DNA of 64,000 nt from Rhynchonema sp. JSB1_4 (Eukaryota; Nematoda; Chromadorea; Monhysterida; Xyalidae), in NCBI GenBank assembly GCA_030248065.1, contig JASAMV010004297.1:1-64000 (forward strand). Direction: 5' to 3'. Positions 35,469 through 46,585 of the stretch are shown here, piece after piece; positions within the stretch are counted from its first letter, which is position 1, and the number at the start of each line of letters is the position of its first letter. The position numbers were made by a program, and so were the translations under genes. The notes under the pieces are model-generated. The model saw only the letters and a program-made list of their open reading frames with translations, was not told the DNA's origin and did not search any database.

Positions 35469-35854
35469 TTGCAATAATGTGGCTGGTTCATTCTGTGTTT
35501 CAGAGCAAAAGATCTGCTGACTCTTTAGTTTATTTGAAACGAGAGATAATGTCAGTTGGCAGCAAGAATAAAAACATATCAATAATGCGTAGGCTTATTG
35601 CAACATGCGGCAACAAAATGCAAATTCGTGAGCAGGCAACCCTTTCAAACTTTGTTTGCCACAGCACCATCATTTCCCACGTCCTAAAACCAAGCAAATC
35701 ATCCGATAGCCGTTGATATTTGGTTAGGAATATGGTAATTTTTGTTTCACTATTCAGCATTCAAAAATCATTGGCAACCAAAACAAACGAGGCGGCAGGA
35801 ACGAAACTTGTTGCAGCACCTCTAAAGTATCTCATTGATGTTGTTTTGTCCAAA

Positions 35855-38800
35855 ATGAATCTTCAACATGCGATCAGCACATCGTTCATTGTCGTGGTCT
35901 GCCTGGCCGAAGCTGTCAACGTATATGTTTTAGGGCTCGGCCAGAATGACCCGAAATCCGAAGCCGATAATCTCTCTTCCGTGTCCGTGTTTCTGGTTTC
36001 GGCTTTTTTTCAAAACCCGAAACACGGACATTGTAGAAAAAAGCCTATTTCGGGTTTCGGGTCTATCTGGGCGCGTCCATATGGGACACACACGTATTCA
36101 ATTGCTTTACAGTAATTTTTCCAAAGGATTTGCCGAAAACTTTTTATTTACAATTGGCTCAAGTAGTTGTATTCAAAATCTACTATCTCAAATCGTGATG
36201 CGTTTCAGTCGGAGCGTGAACTGCGACTGACCAGGGCCGACTATCGACGTGGTCGTACGATACGCGACTGGGAATTCCGATCGTATCGACGACCACCGAT
36301 GCACAATCCGAATCTGTTCGAAGGTTATTTGTCCGTAGTTGTATGATTGTTGTGAATGGTGGCATGCCAAACGAAGCAGGTTGCTTTGACACAATTGGGA
36401 CCCGGCATTCGATCATGACATTCGACACCAAAATCGACTGAAAAATGAAATCATACAGTCATACCCACGTCTGCTAGGTGCAATATACTCATCAATCATG
36501 CCCACAGGTGACATATCGAATCCTGAACTGATCGCGTGGATGCGACGACCGCAACATTCGCAATACTGGCCCGGCGGCAGCGACAAGGTTGACATGCCAC
36601 TCCGGAACGTGGCCTGGCCGAAGACTGGTTCAAACGCGATCATTCCGTTCACCGTATCTGACCGCTACACCGCAAAAGAGTACGTGCTAAAACCAGTTGC
36701 ATTGGCAGATACATTCTCGACCCATGACTTGACTTGTTGGGTCCATGACTAATGGGTCGGACTGAAAGTGTCCTCAGAACTACATACATACTGTAGGTCC
36801 AGGAGCAAATTTACATCTGGCAATCTGGGATTTTTCGGAAGTACGACTCCTAATGCCGCTTGCGTTCGAAAACAAACGGATGTTTAAAATAGCAAAAATT
36901 GCCTGATAGGATCTTTCGGGTTGTTCCTAAAGCATATGCGGCAATGCGGGCGTGCCTTGAAGGCACGAGGTGCATATGACGCGTGGTGGGGTTGCGGTTT
37001 CGACCCACCGTCTAACACCGCGGCTGCCTAGGTCTCGTCAGTTGGACACGGACAGCCAGGGCTAGCCCCAAAAACCTGATGGTACCAGTCTAACTACAGC
37101 AAACTGCAATAGTACGATTTACTGCTGCGCTCAAGACGCTCCAGTCTGCATTACCACTCAGGAAATTGGGCCATTTTACTCAAATTGGTTGCATTCGAAA
37201 GCAGAGACGCCACTTGAGCGTGAAGTCCATGTTTTGACAAATTCAATCAGATTCTCACATTTTCCGACCTGATTAACCGGGAAGCTCACTTTTACAGCAG
37301 TCCCCCCTACTCAGTTCCAGACACTAAGATGCGTGCGTCCGGGCGTGTTGAGAATGTGTGGACTGGAAGTCTGCTAGCCAGCGCAACGTGTAGCGTGTGG
37401 CGTGCAAAGCAGTGTGTGTCTGCACGGTTGCATGGGTATAAGTGCAACTTTGAGCCGCAGCCAGGCCGCGTTCCCGTAGCTCAGTTGGTAGAGCAACTGG
37501 CTGTCCAGGCCTGGTGGCAGGGAGGTCGGAGGTTCGAGTCCTTCCGGGAGCATACGTTTGGTGTGGCGGCTCAGAGTTCACAAATGTGTCCCATTGGCGT
37601 CCGTATATGTAGCTGGTCAGGATCTTAAGCAAAAATCACGCGACGACTTTGTCTCGGAGCGAAACACGTTCGTTTTCAGGAGAGCACAAATTGCAACCAG
37701 CGTCGAACAATTCAACCAAGTGTCGTGCGTCAAGTTTCGCAACCGACGCAATGAACAGGATTATGTGTTCATATCGCCCGTTGACGGATGTTCGTCGTTT
37801 GTGGGCAGAATCGGTTAGCGCGAAAGTAAAGGGTGGCCGAACAGAAAATCTGTATAGTCCACCCATCAGCTCATGACACTTTTTGTCAGCTGAAAAGCTT
37901 GACAGGATCCAGTGCTGTTCCGGTTCCGGTTGGCATACGAAAAAGAAAAGAAAGAGAAATCGGTTTTTATTTATTTTCGTGCGCCGTTTTCGCTGACAAT
38001 GCCTTGCGGAGGAACAATTTTTCACTACGGAACCTGAACCTGCCAAACAAAAGTGCCATGAGCTGATGGACGGACTACGTCGTAGCTGTGTAGCATGTTT
38101 GTCCAGACTGGGCTCACTGGTTGACATGCCCAAATTCTCAACAGAACCTAAGGACTTTTCAAGCTCATATCATTCCAGATCTGGGAGAACGAAAGCGAAT
38201 ATCCGAGTTTGGCTCTGAAGTCCTTGACTTCCGAAGCTCTGCCAAGCAAGCAAGATGATTTGCTTTTTTTGCCGTATGATTAAGTTGAGGAAAATTTGCT
38301 TCAGGTGGCAGACAGGAGATTTCACTGTCTGCTGGCTGCCTGGGCACGGGCATCATACATCACGAGTTCATGCACGCTGCCGGTTTTGTACATGAACAAT
38401 CGAGACCAGATCGGGATCAATATGTGAAGATCGTAAGAGAGAATATTATACCGCGTTATTACCGGTTTGTTTCAGTCGCTGTGTATAACCGTTGAATTCC
38501 GAGAACAAGAAGCCCTGGGCTCTTATGTATTTGGGTTTTGCATCTATGTTTTGAGATTTGAAAATAAAAAAAACATCCTACATACATACATACATCAGAA
38601 GCCAGGGCTGTTATTAGGAACGTTTCCAAATAACTTTGCTCCAGAACCATATTATGAACCAACTGTGCCTGATATACTGCATATGTCCACCTCCTGCCCC
38701 GGATACTTGCTTTCTTCACTTTCAACGCATTTCATTCGGTTCGGTGACGGCTGATGTGACAAGTGAAACATGTTTTGCACGTGCTATGAAGCGGAAACAA

Positions 38801-41800
38801 AGCTGTAGCGCACGTTATATTTTTGCGTTAGACGCATAAAATATTTTTGCCCGAAATAAGAGCCACCTGGGTTTTTATTTGTAATTTGCCGGCAAGAACT
38901 AACGTAAGAGACAATAGTTGTGCACAACCGGTGGCCAACGCTTTGATAGAATTGCAGCGCGCATGTATATTTTTTCAGATATAACTTTCAAAAATATGAA
39001 TGGAATGAAATGGTGGATTTGAAGACAGAATACGACTATGGTAAGAAACTTGCTCGTGTGTTTCATACAAGAACAGAGATAATAATGCTCGATTAATCCC
39101 AATGACCTTTCCCAGGCTCGCTGATGCACTACGGTATGTATGACTTTGGCATCACTGATCAACATGCAACAGTTCAGCCGCTCAAGCAGGGCGCACAAAT
39201 TGGTCAGCGGGAGAAACTGAGCGAAACGGACATATTTGAGCTCAATTCGTTGTACAAATGCGACGGGGATGGCGGTAGTGGAGGCGGACGTAAATCATTG
39301 TGGTCTTAATGCTCGTGGCAGATAAGGCTCGACACGCCGATTCGGCCGGATTTTGGTCATCTGCTTTTTTGCTAGATCCTAAAGCCTAAATCATATTTAT
39401 GCGTTGAACATTTATGCGTTTCTACCTCCTCTATGCAGTTTGAAAACGAACACTGTACACAGCACAGTTTCAAAGCACAACGCTGATGGAAAGTTCAAAT
39501 GGCAAAAATGAGTTGCTCAAATATCCGACCGAGCGGTGGTAAAGGCGTTTTATCAGCCACGAGCGGTGAAAGAGAACGCATCCTTCTTCGGGTATTTGGA
39601 CCTCGCACAACACCCGTTTGGGAAACCACGTTGTTCAAGAACAGGCAAAAACACGTTTAGACCGCAATGTAGTCATTGCGGTTATATGTCTGTTGTTATG
39701 TTGGGTTGGATTTTTGAAAAAGCTTCCGCGCAAAGATTAGGCACACGAAATGTTCCGAAAGACGCCCTCGTGGGGTGAACAATGTTGCTGTTTGCGTCAA
39801 CACGCCACAAATTGAGGTCTGCCGTCTGCCAGCTGGAAGTTGTCGTATGACCACCTCTTTTCATCCGGTGGGGCGGAGAATTCGGCCCCCCTCAATGTCA
39901 TCAAGTGAGATCTGATCTGAATTACAGCAACAACTTCAGGAACCTCGGTTCGTCCGGTCACAACACATGCGCCAGTCACACCAACCGATTGGCCAGTCAC
40001 ACCAACCGATTGGCCAGTCACACCAACCGATTGGCCAGTCACACCAACGGATCGGCCATGGCCCACTACCGCAAGGCCAGAGCCCAGCACTTGGCGCCCG
40101 GCTACAACTCCTCCACCGCCTTCTCCCCCTCCGCCCACGAAGCCGGACAAGTTTGACTGCCGGGACAGGAACGAATATTGTGCGGAATGGGCGCGAACGG
40201 GTGAATGCACGAAACAGTACGCCGAGTACATGAACACGAACTGCGAGAAATCATGCCGACTGTGCGAATCGGAACCGATAGGTTGGTCCGGCATTTTGTT
40301 GTTGTGTGTTAAGTTGGCATGTCTGTCGATCTGGGACTCTCTTGGCAACAGCACTGTTTTGTGCAAACCAAGACAAGCAGCAGCCGAATTTTGGCTTATA
40401 GTAATGTCGTCAAATCATGTCGTCACATTTTGTCGTCAAACCGCATGTATTACTTTCGCGCTCATTTGGGGCTCATGTATTATCGATTGTTCGACGTCTT
40501 TATTTGACGACATAGTTTGGCGACAATACTATTAGCCCGAATTTTACATTTTTCGAATTTGAAGTAAGAAAAAATAACGATTCACCCATTTAGTGACGGA
40601 GCCGGGAAGCGACAAGGCAGGCTGCCGGAGAAGAGTAGTGCTGTCGCTGCTCCAACGCGGTGTTACTAATAAGCCATCCAAGAAAGTAATCCATCCCAAC
40701 ATGATCAAATTTTTCAACCTTTGCCATACCTTCAGCGCCGCCCCAACCACCACCGCGTCCAAAACCCGGCCCCGGACCCGGACCCGAGCCCGGACCCGGA
40801 CCCGGCCCCGGACCCGAACCCGGCCCTAAACCCGGCCCCGGACCCGAAACGGGCTGCCGCGACCTGGGTTACGACTGTTCCGCAGTCGTGAGTGAAGCAC
40901 GATGCTACAGTTCTTATGGAACAACCCATTGCGAGAAGTCGTGTGGATTCTGTGGTGATATGAGTTAGTCTTTCGTGTGATTGTTTGAGTGCGACGCTGA
41001 TAAAGAAAAGACGCGTCGCTGCATGAAACATTACGCAACGTTGCCTTTATCACGTTGAACAAATGTGAGACAGCGATACTTATTTTTTATTGTGCGAGGG
41101 TTCAGTCCCGGCCGTTCCGGCCCGGCCGATTCAGGCCTGGCTGGAGCCTCAGCCTATGCCTATAAATGGGCCAAATATGCTGGGCCTGAATCGACCGGGC
41201 CTAAAAAATTGTACCCGAAAAGGTCGGGCCTGAACTTCCGAAACTTCCTGAAAAATTCACGGAATAAGCCCACTCACTTTCAGCAACACCCGTTTATCCC
41301 GGAGAGGACGAATGTAAAAACATCGGAACTTATTGCTATCCGTTCAAAGAAATGTGTGCAAAACGCTGGTACTTCGTCTTGTGCGCTGGTTCGTGTGGCA
41401 AGTGTGCGGCAGGCGGAGGGCAGGTCATAGTGTTTTGACAGCTTTGTCAATATGTGGCTGGAACTTTCGATGTGGTGGAGACGTTGGGCGCAAAGTTATT
41501 CGGTGCGCAAGCGCGATGTAAAGAGGAAGCATTCCGAAAAGCGCATTCGCATCCAAATGCGCGCAATCAATCAAATTCTTCATGAATCCGAAAATACATC
41601 GTGCATTTGATGCATCGTACGCTCTCCACCTCGGTGCGTAAATTACCTTTTCGCTCCCAACGTGCATGCATTGAACAACGTTTCTGTCTGCGTAAGCACG
41701 CAACAACTAGCAGTCGTCATCAATAACGCTTTGAGAAATGAGCGAGATGCGCTCATATATACATAATGCGTGTGCGCTTTCTGGAATTTGGGTCATTCAT

Positions 41801-44644
41801 TGCGGACAGCGTGGAGCTCGAGCTCTTTCACATTGAATTTAGTGCGTGTTTAGTAATATCGGAAAACGAAAATTATTTTTCCATGTCAAAGTTTTAGATT
41901 TTCATTTCCCGATTTGACTATATTGGTATTGGTCGCACAATGACTAAATCAGAATTCATCTGCCCTGATCTTCAGGTTCAACCTTAACCACTATGCTACT
42001 TGTACTTTTGACAAAACATTTACAGCTCAAAATAATTCGGCACGGCACCCACGCTGCTGCAGTTCTGAAACATTTTGATGACTGCATGGTTTGTGTGTGA
42101 TCGCGCAACGCAACGTCATTGCCCCGTCACTTTCCCTCTTCACGATTCAGGAAAAAAATTTGACCAATTCTTATGTAGTCATTGTGCGACCAATATCTCC
42201 GGCATGTTTAAAATGAAAAATGGCAATGAAACGAAACTTTTTCCGTGTAAAATCTGACCAATCAGGGGCCGAAATTTGACGATCACAGGAAACATTTTGC
42301 CATATACCAAAGAAAAGACTGCCACAGAAAATTTTTGTTTTGTTTCCATTTCCTTTTTTTGTTTGTGTAGTCATGTCGGAAAATGGAAATAGAAAACTTA
42401 AAAAAATTGAAAAACTTTTCATTTCCATAATATGTTCCAAAATCACTAATCGCGTCCTTACCTACACCGGCTTACACCCTACTCTTGTTTGCACCGTTTC
42501 AAAAATTCCAGCCAACGAGTAAACTAAACTGTGCCGATAGATCAATTCAATTGTGGATTGGTGTCAATCTTGGTGATCGGCGGATGTGACGTGCCTTCCT
42601 CGTAGCGCGTGATTGTTGTATTAAGGATATTGAGAAATTTACTGGCGCCACTGATTTCGTCCAACTTGATTGTTATCCATTTTAGCTTTCACAGTGGACA
42701 AACCACATAGTGGCATCGCCAAATTTCTCAATATTCTTAATTCAAAAAAGTCACGTGGACCAAGGCAGATCAGATCCGATCCGATCCGTTCGCCAAGTTT
42801 GACATATCGGAGTAATATTCTGAATGAAAAACATCCCTAAATTTACCATTTGTGCTACTGCATATGCATAATAGCCGTTTTTTACAGCAGGGTCATGTGC
42901 AGAGTTCGCTGACTCCTGTTCGCGATGATGAGTATCCAGAATACGAAGGCTACGGAACAGACAGAGTGAGGCCCTGGTGGCAGGGTTGGGCAAAAAATTG
43001 TTTGAAATTTTTTTTTATTTTTCCCATGGGAACAAAATGGTCTAAAACGTCAAAGAATGACCTTTTAGGGGTTGTTTTTTCTGAAATTTTTTCAAGGGTC
43101 GAACATTTTGCTAATGGTGCTTGTATTTGGTATCTAAGATGCGCTTGTACCTTTCGATGATACATGAGACATATAGTATGTATAGTCCAACCACGAGCTC
43201 ATGAGACGCATATTTGAAGTTGACTTGTACGGATCCAAAAAGGTTCCGGTTCCACGTATTTCGGAAATGAAAGAAAGAGAAATGCATGTATATGTCAAAG
43301 ACACGCTCTCCACCTCGGTGCGTAAATTCCTTTTTGGCTACCAAAACATTTGTGTGTTGAACAACGTTGCTGTTCGCGTAAGCGCGCGACAAATTGAGGT
43401 CAGCCAGCTGGAAGTTGTCATCATGTCTCTCGGCCCAATCTCTTTCTTTTGTTTGCGAAAACCCGTGTAACCGACGCATTTTTTAATCTGGCCAAGCAAG
43501 CTCTAAAAAAAGTCGTCTCATGAGCTCGTGGTTGGACTATACGTACCTAAACGTATGTAGTACTTCGATGTCGCACACCATCAGGGTGCTAGAAATCGAT
43601 CAGATCCGAATGATTCAGCCTTCCCGACAAGTCACAACCCTCCAGCTTATTACTTATGTAAATTCTGTGCGTTTTATGAACGCCCTTCATAAGTGATGTG
43701 GGCCAAGGCACAAAAGTGACTTTTCCATTACACACTGCTATGTCGATGAAGACGGAGCAGATCAACCGATTCAGTATCGGACTGCGAAGAACGGAACCAA
43801 CACGCCATTGGCTCCGCCCACCAGAGGAATTTTTCGCGTTTTCGCTACTTGGGAATTTTTCACCAAATTCGGGACTTTTTAAACAAAATTCTAATTGAAA
43901 AAATATTTTTCCAACCCTGAGTGGTTTGTAGAGGTGTATCAGTTTTTTTTGTTTCTTAAGGTGGAATTACAGTTGGTCGACGACCTGTTGCGCCCAAAAG
44001 GTCGTCAACGACCAAGCGCCCAAATCTTGCGTTGGTTTTGGACGCCAAGTCGCGTGGTCGCAGCTGGTCGCAACTAACGAATAGAAAAGAAAATGAAAAA
44101 ATAGAAGGGCTCGGCCCCGAGGCTTAGGCAGGCCGGCTGCGTGAATTCTGGCAGTTGATAACGGCTTGTTTTGGTCAGAAATAATTTATAAGAAAACAGA
44201 AACTCCGTTACGACTGAAATACTGGCAATACATATCGATTTGATAGCCGACGACCACTTGCAAAATTAACATTTTTCAACTCGTGGTCGCGACCATTTTT
44301 GGCGGACGTAGCAGGTCGTCGACACCCAGTTATAGTCGGTCACGCTCAACTGTAGCAGGGTGTTAGCGACCAGAATGGTCGGCGGGTCGCTGCGCCCAAA
44401 AATTGTGGTCGCGACCAAACCACAATTCCACCTTTACGCGCAGTTTTTAACATCTCAGAAACATATTATTGATGTTGGTTTGCTTAATAACTTCCGTCCA
44501 GCATTTCAGCACCGAACCGATCCGTGCAAGGACGACCATTATTCGTGTCCATACTTGGCGAGAGGCGGACTTTGTCCGGTTGAGTCAATGAAGCGCATCT
44601 GCAAGAAGTCGTGCAACTCGTGCGACCATTTTCGGGGTTATTGA
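35855..44644 (+). CDS. Astacin metalloprotease gene D with four ShKT domains and repeat linkers
   Basis: Eleven exons: 35855-35920, 36209-36323, 36508-36679, 37680-37813, 38305-38464, 38979-39040, 39116-39289, 39928-40281, 40736-40954, 41284-41423, 44510-44644. The total is 1731 nt, or 576 residues without stops, with every junction in phase. The signal peptide ([20 protein letters not shown]), FEGDI propeptide, zinc motif [19 protein letters not shown] (His182, Glu183, His186, His192) and Met-turn GSLMHY are intact. The catalytic domain is more diverged than in A-C. After a Gly-rich stretch comes a Thr/Pro linker with PVTPTDW repeated (about residues 310-337), ShKT1 (371-406), a Gly/Pro/Glu repeat (about 420-446), ShKT2, ShKT3 and a terminal ShKT4 that ends the protein. 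The linkers look like extended, possibly O-glycosylated spacers, as in secreted matrix enzymes. Intron 10 (3.1 kb) holds three MITEs; intron 3 has a tRNA-like sequence. Function beyond secreted astacin is unknown. Confidence 0.85.
35932..36071. repeat. Palindromic repeat, GGGCTCGGCCAGA type, copy 2
   Basis: A shorter relative of 35211-35468, starting GGGCTCGGCCAGAATGACCC and ending CGGGTTTCGGGTCTATCTGG. It starts 12 bp after exon 1 of gene D, inside intron 1. Confidence 0.7.
37470..37552 (+). tRNA. tRNA-like sequence in intron 3 of gene D
   Basis: The acceptor stem GTTCCCG/CGGGAGC (one G-U pair), D arm (GCTC-AGTTGGTA-GAGC), T arm (GGAGG-TTCGAGT-CCTTC), A box TAGCTCAGTTGG and B box GGTTCGAGTCC are all present. 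The region between D and T arms is about 10 nt too long and the anticodon stem pairs poorly. It could be a tRNA with a small intron after CTGTCCA (which would read GTC), or a pseudogene. I favour a recent tRNA pseudogene. Confidence 0.45.
37852..38078. mobile_element. MITE family G, copy 1
   Basis: The ends TATAGTCCACCCATCAGCTC and GAGCTGATGGACGGACTACG are inverted. The interior (GGTTCCGGTT, AAAGAAAGAGAAA) resembles the copy at 43181-43541. It lies 38 bp after exon 4 of gene D. Confidence 0.65.
39972..40055 (+). repeat. 21-bp tandem coding repeat, four units
   Basis: Units of CCAGTCACACCAACCGATTGG encode PVTPTDW; the fourth has two changes and reads PVTPTDR. They lie in exon 8 of gene D, in the linker before ShKT1. 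Recent slippage or duplication is suggested by the near identity of the units. Confidence 0.95.
40386..40550. repeat. Small foldback with TGTCGTCAAA arms
   Basis: Left part GGCTTATAGTAATGTCGTCA and the right part near 40508-40545 are imperfect inverted repeats. A related piece (GTTGACGACATAAAGCCCGA) is at about 59482-59502 in the large Ena/VASP intron. Located in intron 8 of gene D. Confidence 0.55.
40758..40848 (+). repeat. Gly/Pro-coding simple repeat
   Basis: Six-base units CCCGGA/CCCGGC/CCCGAG encode a PG/PE-rich run in exon 9 of gene D, directly before ShKT2. Confidence 0.85.
41927..42196. mobile_element. MITE family K, copy 3
   Basis: Starts TATTGGTCGCACAATGACTA and ends GTCATTGTGCGACCAATAT, with an interior closely matching copy 1 (CCCGTCACTTTCCCTCTT). 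Located in intron 10 of gene D. Confidence 0.85.
43181..43541. mobile_element. MITE family G, copy 2
   Basis: Perfect 28-bp inverted ends (TATAGTCCAACCACGAGCTC... and its complement at 43514-43541). The interior contains CGCTCTCCACCTCGGTGCGT and AATTGAGGTC...CAGCTGGAAG, pieces of which recur at 39785-39860 and 41620-41705, so fragments of the family are scattered through gene D introns. Confidence 0.85.
43959..44433. mobile_element. Harbinger-like MITE, 475 bp
   Basis: Inverted ends AGGTGGAATT...AATTCCACCT are flanked by TTA on both sides (43956-43958 and 44434-44436), the 3-bp duplication typical of PIF/Harbinger. The interior is rich in GGTCGTCGACC-like short palindromes. It ends 76 bp before the last exon of gene D. 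Confidence 0.75.
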
Positions 44645-44810
44645 GCGAAAAAAAGAAAAAATGAACAATGGGATTAGTGACCAAAAGTGTTGAAATGAAT
44701 TAATTCGAAAAAGTGAGACAGTCACCTACAATTGGGGCCTGATCAATTGGAGCCCGATTAGAGGTAAACCTTCAAGGCTAGGTAGCCTTGGTCTCGATTG
44801 GTGAGTGCAG

Positions 44811-45052
44811 CCTAAGCTACAGTACCAGCTGCAACTCTGGGTGAATTCTGCACGTACGCATATAGCACGCGTACGTACGCGTGCACGACTGTGACGCTTT
44901 GGACAGAATGCACACACAAAAGTATAGGAGGCCGAGTACACCGCGTGCACTGCGTACACAGTGTTGAAGCGGTCAAAGGCGTGCCTGCGGTGTATGCGTG
45001 CTGTATGCGTACGTGCAGTATTCACCCAGAGTTGCAGCTGGTACTGTAAGCC
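44811..45052. repeat. Foldback element with about 48-bp arms
   Basis: Left arm GCTACAGTACCAGCTGCAAC... and right arm (45004-45052) are reverse complements including CTCTGGGTGAAT/ATTCACCCAGAG. Fragments with the same end occur at about 10825 and 16690. Confidence 0.8.
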
Positions 45053-45970
45053 TGGCCCTCTGGTGGGGGCCCCAATTGCTCGGGCCCCATTTGAAGGATA
45101 ATAGTGTTGCGCATAATAGTGTTACGGATAAAGTTGTGTCTTTGAAGCCAGCATTGGGCCCTGAAGTACAGGGCGGAGTGGAGAATACTATGGAAGCAAG
45201 CCGGATGCTAACAAGAGGTTATAAACTTCACCAGAGTCAACCTGAACAGGCACATCGACAAGCAGACCAAAAAATAGTGCATACATATTCAGCACAAAGG
45301 AACAACATGCAGAGACCCTGTCTCAGCAAGAAAGGAAAGACCACACGGGCACATACCGCATAGTTTACCCCGGCACGGCTGATTCATTTTGTATGGTGAA
45401 ACATTGCAGCCTGCTGGCTTTGGCTTGCGGTGAGACACCGCGCAAACAAAGTCGGTCAGCTTGGTCAGTAAACAAAATGAGTTGAGCGGTCAATTTCAAA
45501 CTGTTTGCTAATCGTTTTACCGAAACTTTCTGCGCTGATATGACGCTGAAGTAGTCCGTAAGGTTCACACATCAACGAAAAGCGTCTGAATTCTTGAAGG
45601 TGTGAGAATACTTTATTGAATTGTGCTTGCTGGTCTCTGCTGATAGTTTGCTGCATTGTACCCTGCTGGTTATTCTGTATGTTTTCAAGAGCGCAAAGCT
45701 GGTTTTCACTACTTTGTCAACATTGTATTTGAATTTGAAAAGATTATGCGAAGACCTGTTTCTGTTTAACGTTCACGCTGTTCGAGATACATATGTGCAT
45801 CTCCAACAGCTTTGTTGCTTCTTTTTTACTGACAACATTTTGTTCTGTTTTCCGATCACGATTTCAAAGACCTTTCGTTGACGTTGAGTTTTTGTTTTTT
45901 TGCCTTTTGGCCCGCGGGTGAAATCGTCAAATTAAATTATCCAGGCCCCAGATAATCAGATTTAATTTAG

Positions 45971-46165
45971 ATGGATCTGCGGCAGGATGTGGAACCAAAA
46001 CGGTCGGTCGAAAACAATGATCTGTCTTACGTGAAATTTCAGCTTTCCGCCTCGGTGCTACAGACTGACCCTTGGATATGTGCGGACACTCGCATGTATT
46101 CTAAACCCTCGAGTGCAGCAACAATCCTACGAAAATATGACGATCTAATGCCGGTCACTTCGTGA
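45971..46165 (+). other. Possible coding exon, unrecognised
   Basis: After an acceptor-like TTTAATTTAG an ATG opens 64 codons with gene-like codon choice (MDLRQDVEPKRSVENNDLSY...). A second open frame in a different phase follows at once (46136-46365, ...GHFVILKPATTIIVGISSTS...). A frameshifted or spliced gene relic is possible. No domain is recognised. Confidence 0.25.
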
Positions 46166-46410
46166 TTCTGAAACCTGCAACGACAATAATTGTCGGCATT
46201 TCCTCTACATCTTTCACAATCCAATCTGACATTATTGCGGGCGACCATCTTTTGACATCTTGGCAAGCTGAAGATTTGCAGCGGAACTGGCGCAGAACCA
46301 TATCTGACAGCGGAGTCGTTTTGAGGATTGTCGAATTTATCACCACAAAGGAGCTTAGGACATGAGGTTGGTTCAGATTGTCTTGCCTTGCTGTTGAAGA
46401 TGTAACAGCA

Positions 46411-46585
46411 AACTACGCCAACACGAGACCGATTTCGGATGTGGTGTGCCGGAAAACGCAAAGAAAGAGAAAATGCTTATGCACCACCTTGTACTCAACA
46501 ACGTGCAACATTTCCCAAATTAGCAGCCACGTCTGAATGTTTCACCAATCGGCCACCTTCGAAATCGCGCTCGTGTTGACGTAGC
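46411..46585. mobile_element. MITE family F, copy 2
   Basis: Inverted ends TACGCCAACACGAGACCGAT and AAATCGCGCTCGTGTTGACG. The interior is the reverse of copy 1 in astacin C intron 7. Confidence 0.75.

Noticed and set aside
39797..40366. 189-codon minus-strand frame
   Set aside because: Antisense shadow of gene D exon 8 (the PVTPTDW repeat gives repeated VGVTGQS on the other strand).
42981..43919. Pair of CAGGGTTGGG / CCAACCCTG ends that could bound a 939-bp hAT-like element
   Set aside because: The 8-bp flanks (CCTGGTGG and AGTGGTTT) do not match, so the ends cannot be shown to belong together, although each may be a fragment of the family.
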